DNA of 6,976 nucleotides from Actinomycetota bacterium (lineage in GTDB: Bacteria; Actinomycetota; Thermoleophilia; UBA2241). Positions within the stretch are counted from its first letter, which is position 1; the number at the start of each line of letters is the position of its first letter. The position numbers and the translations under genes are program-made. Under the pieces are notes generated by a model. The model saw only the letters and a program-made list of their open reading frames with translations. It did not search any database and was not told the origin of the DNA. The DNA lies in assembly GCA_003158705.1 (NCBI GenBank), contig PMKX01000063.1, positions 16,054-23,029 of the forward strand, written 5' to 3'. Shown piece by piece: positions 1 to 5,481 of this stretch.

Positions 1-602
1 GCGAAGCGCGCCGGCCGCTTGAGCCGCTTGCGGCCGAACGAAGGATGCAGATCACGGAGCCGGGCTACGAGTCGCGTGCGCGGCGAAGGTCTGAACCCAG
101 CCGCTTGCTCCGGCAGGCCGGACGGCGACACCAGGCGAGCGCCGGCGCAGCCGACCATGTCGCGCCTGTCGCAGACCGCGTTGTAGAGGCGTTCGACGGC
201 GCCGGGCCGGAGTCGCGCGTCACCGTGCGTCGCCAGCACGAACGGCTGCGTGAGGCGACGCATGCCGGCGTTGACCGCCGCCGAGAAGCCGGACTCCTTC
301 GTCAGCGAAACGACATCGAGGCCGGGAAACGCGGTCCGCAAGGCCCTCGCCGTGCCGTCCTCGGAACCAAGGTCGACGACGACGACTTGGCCGAGGTCGC
401 GCAGCAGCCGGCGCACCGTCAGCTTCACATGGTCCTTGTCCTGGAACGTGACCACCACGGCGCCTACCAGCTCGCGCAGGCCCGGTCCTTCCTTCGCACG
501 CAGGCGCTCGCCGAGCCGGCTACGGGCCTGCACCTCCTCGGCTAGGTCGGCCTCTTGCAGTCCGAGCGGCTCGCTGGGGGGCTCGACAGGAGGCTCGTTC
601 AC
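1..602 (-). CDS. Family 2 glycosyltransferase (GT-A fold), partial: C-terminus beyond the left edge
   Basis: An open frame with no stop runs from a GTG at 602 to the window edge and gives 200 residues. After a Pro/Glu-rich, charged N-terminal tail (about 1-44), a GT2 domain begins: a hydrophobic strand VGAVVVTF (46-53), the nucleotide-binding strand VVVVDLGSEDGT (73-84), the segment GFSAAVNAGM (105-114), and THGDARLRPGAVERL (125-139) at the DxD position. VGCAGARLVSPSG (150-162) resembles the sheet found in rhamnosyltransferase-like GT2 enzymes. Family members move a sugar from a nucleotide sugar to a glycan, lipid or protein acceptor; no donor or acceptor can be read here. Two positions are unusual: Leu78 where Asn or Asp is normal (DNGS/DDGS), and HGD where an Asn/Asp-rich triplet is normal. 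The start overlaps the mogA stop by four bases (GTGA) with no clear ribosome binding site, so translation is probably coupled to mogA. Family assignment is firm; the role beside Moco genes is unknown. Confidence 0.85.
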   Translation of the reverse strand, partial: MNEPPVEPPSEPLGLQEADLAEEVQARSRLGERLRAKEGPGLRELVGAVVVTFQDKDHVKLTVRRLLRDLGQVVVVDLGSEDGTARALRTAFPGLDVVSLTKESGFSAAVNAGMRRLTQPFVLATHGDARLRPGAVERLYNAVCDRRDMVGCAGARLVSPSGLPEQAAGFRPSPRTRLVARLRDLHPSFGRKRLKRPARF

Positions 603-1114
603 GGCGCGTCGTCGGGGCGCGCGCAGTCGCCGCCCTGGTCGAGCAGCTTCTCGATGGCGTGCGGCAGCGACGCGCTGATCATGGCGAACTGCTCGCGGCA
701 AGCGCGCGGACTGCCTGGCATGTTGACGATCAAAGTGCGTCCGCGCAGGCCGCTCACGGCGCGCGACAGCACCGCGTGCGGCGTCTGGCGCAGCGACAGC
801 ATGCGCATCGCCTCGGCAAAGCCGGGCGCCTCGCGGTCGAGGACGGCCCGCGTGGCCTCCGGGGTGACGTCGCGCGACGTCATGCCGGTGCCGCCCGTGG
901 TGAGCACCAGGTTGGCCGGCGTCTGGTCGGCCAGGCGCATCAGCTCGGCGGCGATGAGCTCACGCTCGTCCGGCACCAACGAGCGCGTCACGCTGGCCAC
1001 ACCCATGCCGCGCAGAAGCTCCTCGAGCGCGGCGCCGCTCTCGTCGACGCGCTCGCCGGCATAGCCCTTGTCGGACACGGTGAGCACAGCGGCGTGGATG
1101 TGCGCCGCTCTCAC
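599..1114 (-). CDS. mogA: MogA-type molybdopterin adenylyltransferase
   Basis: This 171-residue protein is a single MoCF_biosynth domain, close to the usual length for MogA. MogA transfers AMP from ATP to molybdopterin (MPT), giving MPT-AMP, the substrate for MoeA-dependent metal insertion in the cytosol. Visible motifs are AAVLTVSDKGYAGERVDESG (8-27), LVPDE with Asp49, TTGGTGMTSRDVTPEAT (72-88) with the MPT-binding TGGTG loop and Asp82, and NMPGSPRA (131-138). Asp49 and Asp82 fall at the same numbers as the two functional aspartates I recall for E. coli MogA. The frame is open further upstream, but the GTG at 1114 is chosen because GGAGG lies seven bases before it and it overlaps the stop of the MOSC gene as GTGA. 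The stop overlaps the glycosyltransferase start in the same way. The related MoaB has the same fold; the spacing around RDVTPEAT favours MogA, and in vivo the two names are partly interchangeable. Confidence 0.92.
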   Translation of the reverse strand: MRAAHIHAAVLTVSDKGYAGERVDESGAALEELLRGMGVASVTRSLVPDERELIAAELMRLADQTPANLVLTTGGTGMTSRDVTPEATRAVLDREAPGFAEAMRMLSLRQTPHAVLSRAVSGLRGRTLIVNMPGSPRACREQFAMISASLPHAIEKLLDQGGDCARPDDAP

Positions 1115-1566
1115 GGCAGCACCTCCAGGCGGTCGCCGGCGCGCAGACAGCCAGCTTGCAGCACGCGCACGAAGATGCCCTCGCGCGGCATCACGCAATC
1201 GCCCGCCTGATAGTAGATGGCGCAGCGGTCGTGACAGACCTTGCCGATCTGGGTGACCTCGACCGTGGCCTCGCCCAGAGCGAGTCGAGCGCCGACGGGG
1301 AGCTCGTGCACAACGATGCCGCGGGTGGTCACGTTCTCGCCGAAGTCGCCGGGATGCACGTCCAGGCCCTTGGCGCGCATGCGCTCGATGCTCTCCTCGG
1401 CCAGAAGGCTCACTTGGCGATGCCAGGCACCGGCGTGGCCGTCGCCCTCCACGCCGTGCTCGACCAGCAGGGTGATCGTGTCGCGCGGCTGCTTGCGTGT
1501 GCCCTTTTCGGGCGCCGCGTTGACGGAAACGACCGTGGCGGCGCTCTGTGGCGGCGGCGCGCTCAC
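1111..1566 (-). CDS. Standalone MOSC-domain protein
   Basis: This 151-residue protein consists of one MOSC domain (Moco sulfurase C-terminal) after a short Pro/Ala-rich tail. Typical features are [16 protein letters not shown] (12-27), the segment [20 protein letters not shown] (36-55), [13 protein letters not shown] (72-84), [13 protein letters not shown] (106-118) and [12 protein letters not shown] (124-135). Cys111, Cys115, Cys124 and Cys140 are visible; Cys111, after the QIGK motif, occupies the family's conserved cysteine position. MOSC domains occur in Moco sulfurases and mARC-type enzymes and are thought to bind Moco or carry sulfur, but small standalone versions have no settled function. 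The GTG at 1566 overlaps the moaC stop (GTGA) and is preceded by AGAGAGG; the longer upstream frame lies inside moaC. Position between moaC and mogA, with GTGA overlaps at both ends, implies matched expression with Moco synthesis. Family is secure, the reaction is not. Confidence 0.9.
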   Translation of the reverse strand: MSAPPPQSAATVVSVNAAPEKGTRKQPRDTITLLVEHGVEGDGHAGAWHRQVSLLAEESIERMRAKGLDVHPGDFGENVTTRGIVVHELPVGARLALGEATVEVTQIGKVCHDRCAIYYQAGDCVMPREGIFVRVLQAGCLRAGDRLEVLP

Positions 1567-2045
1567 GGTTCCTCTCTCTTCCACGTACCGCTCCGCCCGC
1601 CGCTCTTCTCCACCAGGTGCACGGCTCGGACCTCCATGCCGCGGTCGATGGCTTTGCACATGTCGTAGACGGTCAGCGCCGCTACCGACACGGCCACCAG
1701 CGCCTCCATCTCCACACCGGTCCTCCCTCTGAGACGCGCCTCGCTGCTCACCCGCAGGCCGGGCAGCGACGGATCGGCCTCGATCTGCACGTCGATGAAG
1801 CTCAGCGCGAGCTGGTGACAGAGAGGGATGAGCTCCGACGTGCGCTTTGCGGCCGTGATGCCGGCCAGACGAGCGACGGCGATGACGTCACCCTTGGGCA
1901 CGCCGCCGCCCTCGATGGCCGCCAGCGTCCCTGCCGACATCGTGACCTGCGCCGCGGCGCGCGCCCGGCGCTCCGTCTCATCCTTGTCGCCCACGTCGAC
2001 CATGCGCGCGCGACCCTGCGCGTCCAGGTGCGACAGCTCGGTCAT
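1563..2045 (-). CDS. moaC: MoaC, cyclic pyranopterin monophosphate synthase
   Basis: This full-length 160-residue protein converts the MoaA product 3',8-cyclo-7,8-dihydro-GTP into cyclic pyranopterin monophosphate, the second half of the first Moco step, in the cytosol. The N-terminus carries the family signature [15 protein letters not shown] (4-18). [20 protein letters not shown] (51-70) is followed by ELIPLCHQL with His77, and [20 protein letters not shown] (110-129) by CKAIDRGM. Lys51 and Asp128 match the catalytic residues known from E. coli MoaC at the same numbers, with Lys131 close by. The ATG at 2045 has GGAGG seven bases upstream, in the 35-base gap after moaA. The stop overlaps the MOSC start as GTGA, so the two are probably translationally coupled. 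Nothing is missing or abnormal; the enzyme should be active. Confidence 0.96.
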   Translation of the reverse strand: MTELSHLDAQGRARMVDVGDKDETERRARAAAQVTMSAGTLAAIEGGGVPKGDVIAVARLAGITAAKRTSELIPLCHQLALSFIDVQIEADPSLPGLRVSSEARLRGRTGVEMEALVAVSVAALTVYDMCKAIDRGMEVRAVHLVEKSGGRSGTWKREEP

Positions 2046-2052
2046 GGCGCAG

Positions 2053-2057
2053 CCTCC
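2053..2057 (-). promoter_or_regulatory. Ribosome binding site of moaC
   Basis: GGAGG on the minus strand, seven bases before the moaC ATG. It fixes the start and lets moaC be translated independently of moaA despite the short 35-base gap. Confidence 0.75.
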
Positions 2058-2080
2058 GTTTGTGTGGACCGGCGCACGCC

Positions 2081-3046
2081 CTAGCCGCCGATCTGCGACA
2101 TGGCGCGCTCGTTGGCGCGCGCCTCGACGTTCCGGTCGTAGCTCTTGGCGGCGGCCGCGGCAACGATCGCCGCCCGCAGCTCGGCGGGCCGCGAGATGAG
2201 CGACCGCACGTCGACCTCTTCGCCGGAGAACAGGCAGTTCTTCAGTCTCCCGTCGGCCGTCAGTCGCAGGCGGTTGCAGGTCTGGCAGAAGTGCTCCGAC
2301 ACGCCGGCGATGAAGCCGATCGTGCCCTTGGCGCCGGGCACGCGCCAGTAGCTCGCCGGCCCGTGACCGTAGGGCCCCTCCGCCGGCTGCAGGTCGTAGC
2401 CGACGCGCAGCCGCTCGAGCACTTCAGGCGCCGGCACGAGCTCGTCCACCATGCTCACCCGGCGGTCGAGAGGCATGTGCTCGATGAAGCGCACGTGCAG
2501 CTCGCGCTCTCGGGTGAGACCGACGAACGCGTCGAGCTCGTCCTCGATGCCCCGAAGCAGCAAAGCGTTGAGCTTGACCGGCGCGAAGCCGACGGCGAAG
2601 GCGGCGTCTAGACCCGCCAGCGCCGCTGCAAGCTCGCCGCCGCGTGTGATGCGAGCGTAGCGCTGCTGGTCGAGGCTGTCGAGGCTCACGTTCACGCGCC
2701 TGAGACCCGCCACGCGCAGCTCGGGCGCGTAGCGCGGAAGTAGCAGACCGTTGGTGGTGAGCGCGATGTCGGCGATGCCCAGCGTGCCGGCCAGCATGGC
2801 GATGAAAGCGGCGCAGCCCTTGCGCACCAGCGGCTCGCCGCCGGTGACGCGCACCTTGGAGATGCCCGCCTCGACCGCCACTCGCGCGAACGTGGCCAGC
2901 TCTTCGTAGGAGAGGATCTCGTCGTGGCGTCGTGGCGCTACGCCCTCGGCGGGCATGCAGTAGCCGCAGCGCAGATTGCAGCGGTCGGTGATGGAAAGGC
3001 GCAGGTAGTCGACCCGACCCCGCGCGCGCTTGTCTGTGGTGTCCAT
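2081..3046 (-). CDS. moaA: MoaA, GTP 3',8-cyclase (radical SAM)
   Basis: This 321-residue protein is a full-length MoaA. It uses S-adenosylmethionine and two [4Fe-4S] clusters to rearrange GTP into 3',8-cyclo-7,8-dihydro-GTP, the first committed Moco intermediate. The radical SAM cluster motif CNLRCGYC supplies Cys23, Cys27 and Cys30. [14 protein letters not shown] (64-77) holds the SAM-binding GGEP motif. VNVSLDSLD (118-126) follows. The C-terminal cluster, which binds GTP in the family, is [18 protein letters not shown] with Cys254, Cys257 and Cys271. The chain ends in MSQIGG; the terminal Gly-Gly tail is functionally important in MoaA. The ATG at 3046 fits the family's typical short N-terminus before [13 protein letters not shown]; the upstream signal is only a modest GAGAAGG, with the GAG five bases from the ATG. 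It is separated from mop by 151 bases holding repeated hairpins, so it may start its own transcription unit or depend on read-through. Confidence 0.97.
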   Translation of the reverse strand: MDTTDKRARGRVDYLRLSITDRCNLRCGYCMPAEGVAPRRHDEILSYEELATFARVAVEAGISKVRVTGGEPLVRKGCAAFIAMLAGTLGIADIALTTNGLLLPRYAPELRVAGLRRVNVSLDSLDQQRYARITRGGELAAALAGLDAAFAVGFAPVKLNALLLRGIEDELDAFVGLTRERELHVRFIEHMPLDRRVSMVDELVPAPEVLERLRVGYDLQPAEGPYGHGPASYWRVPGAKGTIGFIAGVSEHFCQTCNRLRLTADGRLKNCLFSGEEVDVRSLISRPAELRAAIVAAAAAKSYDRNVEARANERAMSQIGG

Positions 3047-3102
3047 GCCTTCTCAGTGTAGCGCGGCAGAACGCCAGCGTCATGCGCGGCGGGGCGGCAG
3101 GC

Positions 3103-3186
3103 GCCGGACAAAGCCGGCGGGTGGCGGCCGCCGGGCGGAGCCGGCGGGTGGCGTGTGGCGGGTGGCGGCCGCCGGACGAAGCCGGC
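3103..3186 (-). repeat. Three imperfect direct repeats, each a GCCGG/CCGGC hairpin
   Basis: Between mop and moaA three 16-base units share identical arms: 3103-3118, 3130-3145 and 3171-3186. On the transcribed (minus) strand each reads GCCGG, a six-base loop, then CCGGC, with loops CTTTGT, CTCCGC and CTTCGT respectively. The units are joined by GGCGGGTGGCGGCC-like sequence; steps are 27 and 41 bases, the longer one containing an extra stretch rich in GGTGGCG. The arms are invariant while the loops differ, as in small extragenic palindromic elements of high-GC genomes. No protein motif is recognisable in this stretch on either strand. It could slow transcription, protect mRNA ends, or be an inert expanded repeat. 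Confidence 0.7.
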
Positions 3187-3197
3187 GCGCGGCCGCC
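3164..3197 (-). terminator. Strong two-part hairpin directly after mop
   Basis: Beginning at the base after the mop stop, the minus strand reads GGCGGCC, a GCGC bulge, GCCGG, loop CTTCGT, CCGGC, GGCCGCC. The seven-base outer arms and five-base inner arms are fully complementary, giving a very GC-rich stem. No T-run follows, so it is not a classical factor-independent terminator; T-poor terminators, attenuating hairpins or 3'-end stabilisers of this sort occur in high-GC bacteria. Its inner part is the third unit of the repeat array. Placement suggests an expression boundary between the uptake genes and the synthesis genes. Confidence 0.4.
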
Positions 3198-3401
3198 CTA
3201 CTTCATGATCATGACCTCGGTCGCCTTGATCACGGCTGTGACCTCGTCGCCGGAGTTGATCCCCAGAGCCTCCACCGAGTGGCGCGTGATGGCGGCCACC
3301 ACCTCGTTGTCACCCACTTCGATGACGACTTCGGCCATGACGCTGCCGAGGGTGATGTTCTTGACCGTGCCTCGCAACTGGTTACGCGCGCTCAACGCCA
3401 C
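3198..3401 (-). CDS. mop: Standalone Mop/molbindin molybdate-binding protein
   Basis: This 67-residue protein is a single Mop (TOBE-like) domain. It opens with the family hallmark SARNQLRGTVKNITLGSV (4-21), then AEVVIEVG (23-30), VVAAITRHSVEALGI (34-48), GDEVTAVIKATEVMIMK (51-67). Molbindins assemble into oligomers that bind molybdate or tungstate oxyanions at subunit interfaces and are thought to buffer the metal in the cytosol. The start is decided by AAGGAGG six bases before a GTG at 3401; the frame runs further upstream, but the extension is not Mop-like and has no such signal. The gene lies 91 bases after the ATPase gene and before the hairpin array, so it closes the uptake half of the cluster. 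A DNA-binding ModE part is absent, so it is a storage or carrier protein rather than a regulator. Confidence 0.93.
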   Translation of the reverse strand: MALSARNQLRGTVKNITLGSVMAEVVIEVGDNEVVAAITRHSVEALGINSGDEVTAVIKATEVMIMK

Positions 3402-3407
3402 GGTGCC

Positions 3408-3414
3408 CCTCCTT
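3408..3414 (-). promoter_or_regulatory. Ribosome binding site of mop
   Basis: AAGGAGG on the minus strand, six bases before the GTG at 3401. It is the best match to the anti-Shine-Dalgarno sequence that I noticed in the window and decides the short 67-residue start against the longer frame. It predicts mop is translated strongly and independently of the ATPase gene. Confidence 0.85.
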
Positions 3415-3425
3415 GCCTCGCACGA

Positions 3426-3440
3426 CCGCCGCGACGGCGG
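3426..3440 (-). other. Small hairpin in the mop leader
   Basis: CCGCCG, TCG, CGGCGG forms a six-base GC stem with a three-base loop, 11 bases upstream of the mop ribosome binding site in the 91-base gap after the ATPase gene. It could separate translation of the two genes or mark an mRNA processing site, but such short palindromes arise readily at this base composition. Confidence 0.3.
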
Positions 3441-3492
3441 ACCGGACGGGCTTGACTCTACCCCCGAGTGCAGCGGCCAAACAGCAGGCGCG

Positions 3493-4599
3493 TCAGCCCT
3501 GTGCCGGCAGCACCCAGACCATCTGCGCGCCGAAGCGCAGCTCCACGTCGGTACCGGGCTCGAGCGACAGGCTCGCGACCTCACGGCTCGACACCGACAC
3601 GTCGATGGCCGGCGGCACCATGACGCGCACCAGTGAGTGGCCGCCGTGTGACACGACGCGCTCTACGCGACCGACAAGGATGTTGGGCTCGGAGGCGCCG
3701 CCCATGGCGCCGTCCGCGACGCCCACGCCGCCGGCACCCGCGACGGCACGCACACTGGCAACGCCCGCGGGCAGCGCCAGCGTCACGTCCTCGGGTCGCA
3801 CGACCAGGAGCACCTCGGCCGCATCCACCCGTTGGACCACGCGCAGCGGCGACCCGCCGGCGAGCAGCACCGTGCGCCCGTCGCCGTCTGGTTGGCGCGT
3901 GGCACGTAGCACATTGCGGGCGCCGAAGAGACGCGCCACGTCCTCATCTACCGGCCGCCGGAGCACGTCTGACGGTGGCCCCACCTGGCGCAGGCCGCCA
4001 TCGACGAGCACGGCGCAGGTGTCGGCCAGCGAGAACACCTCCGCCACGTCGTGCGTCACGTGCAGCACCGTGACGCCACGCTCGCGGGTCGCGCGCTGCA
4101 GCATGTCGCGCAGCTCCTCGCGCGCCTCGCCGTCGACGGCACTGAGCGGCTCGTCCAGCAGCAGCACGCGCGGACCGGGGGCCAGGGCACGCGCCAAGGC
4201 CACCCGCTGCCGTTCACCCCCCGAGAGCGAACCAGGCGAGCGCTTCATCAGGTCCTCGACACCCAGGTCGCGCACGAGCCCGTCCAGGGACGCCGCATCG
4301 CGGCGCCGCAGACCGTAGCCGATGTTGCCGGCCACCGAGAGGTGCGGGAACAGAAGGCCGTCCTGGAACACCAGGCCGACGCCGCGCTTCTCGGGCGGCG
4401 TGTTCGTCAGGTCCTGCCCGTCGATCAGCACCTGCCCAGCCATCGGCGAGCGCACACCGGCCACGGCCTGCAAGAGCAGCGTCTTGCCCGCCCCGCTCGG
4501 GCCGACGAGACCACAGTAGTCGCCGGCGGCCAGCTGTAGGTCCACCGGCCCCACCACGAAGCGCCCGCCACGCACGCACAATCCGCTGAGGCCGATCAC
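3493..4599 (-). CDS. wtpC: Molybdate/tungstate ABC importer ATPase with C-terminal TOBE region (WtpC/ModC-like)
   Basis: This 368-residue protein drives the importer by ATP hydrolysis on the cytoplasmic face. The nucleotide-binding domain shows all motifs: Walker A GPSGAGKT (33-40), Q-loop Gln79 in VFQDG, signature LSGGERQRVALARA (125-138), Walker B RVLLLDE (144-150) with Glu150, D-loop SAVD (153-156), switch His183 in HVTHD. A regulatory extension follows with VRPEDV (267-272) and a final TOBE segment NILVGRVERVVSH (306-318) to FGAQMVWVLP. In relatives this part binds oxyanion and can shut transport at high molybdate. A Gly/Ala-rich stretch (about 279-303) separates the two halves. The GTG at 4599 overlaps the permease stop as GTGA and has GGAGG seven bases upstream; the frame continues upstream to 4848 but only inside the permease gene. 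Substrate assignment rests on the binding protein and the Moco neighbours. Confidence 0.93.
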   Translation of the reverse strand: MIGLSGLCVRGGRFVVGPVDLQLAAGDYCGLVGPSGAGKTLLLQAVAGVRSPMAGQVLIDGQDLTNTPPEKRGVGLVFQDGLLFPHLSVAGNIGYGLRRRDAASLDGLVRDLGVEDLMKRSPGSLSGGERQRVALARALAPGPRVLLLDEPLSAVDGEAREELRDMLQRATRERGVTVLHVTHDVAEVFSLADTCAVLVDGGLRQVGPPSDVLRRPVDEDVARLFGARNVLRATRQPDGDGRTVLLAGGSPLRVVQRVDAAEVLLVVRPEDVTLALPAGVASVRAVAGAGGVGVADGAMGGASEPNILVGRVERVVSHGGHSLVRVMVPPAIDVSVSSREVASLSLEPGTDVELRFGAQMVWVLPAQG

Positions 4600-5408
4600 C
4601 GGTCGTCCTCCCGGCCCGTGCCGCGACGCCGCGGCACCAGAAAGGCACGCAGCAGCACAAAGACGACGAAGGCGATGATGACGATCAACACCGCCGGCGG
4701 CAGGGCCGAGTGCAGGCCAAAGCCCTCGAAGCGCTCGAAGACCAGCACAGAGATGACCTTCGGGTTGTAGGCAAGGATCGCCACGGCGCCGAACTCGCTG
4801 ATGCCGCGCCCCCACATGAGCAGCGCTCCGGCAAGCACGCCGCGCCATGCCTGCGGCAGCGACACACGCAAGAAGGCCCCGGCCGGTGAGGAACCCAGCG
4901 TGCGCGCCACCTGCTCGTAGCGCGGGTCGACAAGCGCGAACGCCTCACGGGCCGTGTCGACCAGGTAAGGGAGACTGACGAACATCATGGCCACGACGAT
5001 CCCGGCCACACTGTCGGTGAACGTGAGACCGAGCGGGGCCAACAGGCGGCCCAGAACGCCGTCGCGTCCGTACACGGTAAGCAGCGCCACCCCGGCGGCG
5101 GTGTGCGGGAACACGATGGGCAGGTCGATGAGGCCCTCGACGAGGCCCTTGCCGGGGAAATGGCGCCGTGCCAGCAGGTAGGCGAGCGGGACTCCGCACA
5201 GGAAGACGAGGCCGGTGGCGATGAGCGCCGACGACCCCGTGAGCCAGAGCGAGCGGCGCACGTCGTTCTGGCGCAGCGCCTGGCCCAGGAATCCGGCGCC
5301 GGCCTCGACCATCATGCTGACGACCGGCACCAGCACGAAGGCGACCAGCACCAGCGCGACCACGGCACTGGCCAGGGTGAACGGCTCCAGCCGTCGCCGA
5401 CGCACCAT
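4596..5408 (-). CDS. wtpB: Molybdate/tungstate ABC importer permease (WtpB/ModB-like)
   Basis: This 270-residue inner-membrane protein forms the channel half of the importer, presumably as a homodimer. Six hydrophobic segments are visible at roughly 10-34, 57-81, 93-114, 133-154, 189-213 and 236-258. The cytoplasmic coupling (EAA) loop reads EQVARTLGSS (165-174) and continues to RVSLPQAWRG (181-190), with the conserved Gly172 and Leu-Pro pair that dock on the ATPase. GRGISEFGAVAILA (200-213) and the preceding LPIVFPHTAAGVALL (96-110) are typical of molybdate, tungstate and sulfate permeases. A basic MVRRRRLEPF leads into the first segment, as expected from the positive-inside rule. The ATG at 5408 has no convincing ribosome binding site; a good GGAGGT lies about 55 bases upstream, which raises the chance of a 15-residue longer form from a CTG at 5453. 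It follows wtpA after 73 bases and overlaps wtpC by GTGA. Confidence 0.92.
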   Translation of the reverse strand: MVRRRRLEPFTLASAVVALVLVAFVLVPVVSMMVEAGAGFLGQALRQNDVRRSLWLTGSSALIATGLVFLCGVPLAYLLARRHFPGKGLVEGLIDLPIVFPHTAAGVALLTVYGRDGVLGRLLAPLGLTFTDSVAGIVVAMMFVSLPYLVDTAREAFALVDPRYEQVARTLGSSPAGAFLRVSLPQAWRGVLAGALLMWGRGISEFGAVAILAYNPKVISVLVFERFEGFGLHSALPPAVLIVIIAFVVFVLLRAFLVPRRRGTGREDDR

Positions 5409-5464
5409 CGTCAGTCCCGCGGGTGAGACAGGTGTGCGCGCCGCCCAAACCAGGACCGGTGCCT

Positions 5465-5470
5465 ACCTCC
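5465..5470 (-). promoter_or_regulatory. Strong Shine-Dalgarno-like site without an obvious start
   Basis: GGAGGT on the minus strand in the 73-base gap between wtpA and wtpB. It is too far from the wtpB ATG at 5408. The in-frame CTG at 5453 is within about 11 bases and would add 15 residues (LVWAARTPVSPAGLT). An in-frame TAG just after the site limits any longer extension. Confidence 0.4.
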
Positions 5471-5481
5471 GGTGAGGACGC

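Noticed and set aside
1..602. MobA (Moco guanylyltransferase) instead of a glycosyltransferase
   Set aside because: MobA has an N-terminal Gly-rich GG-x-S-x-R-MG nucleotide loop; this protein instead has the GT2 DxGS-DGT, GFSAAVNAG and DxD-type layout.
3103..3186. CRISPR array
   Set aside because: Units are 16 bases with unequal short gaps that are themselves repetitive; there are no unique spacers and no cas genes.
3047..3197. Moco riboswitch ahead of moaA
   Set aside because: The gap is built from short repeated hairpins; I could not recognise the conserved Moco-motif core or a multi-stem aptamer layout.
3440..3492. Promoter for mop (TAGAGT -10-like, TTGGCC -35-like)
   Set aside because: Only the -10-like element is passable; the -35 match and spacing are poor, so I do not list it as a feature.
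3402..3584. Longer N-terminus for Mop
   Set aside because: It overlaps the end of wtpC and does not resemble Mop, and the GTG at 3401 has AAGGAGG at ideal spacing.
3413..4318. Plus-strand open frame of 301 codons opposite wtpC
   Set aside because: Low-complexity Ser/Arg/Thr/Pro translation with no domain; the minus strand carries all ABC ATPase motifs.
4600..4848. Longer N-terminus for the ATPase
   Set aside because: It lies wholly inside the permease gene and is Arg/Ala-rich; the GTG at 4599 has a GGAGG site and a GTGA overlap.
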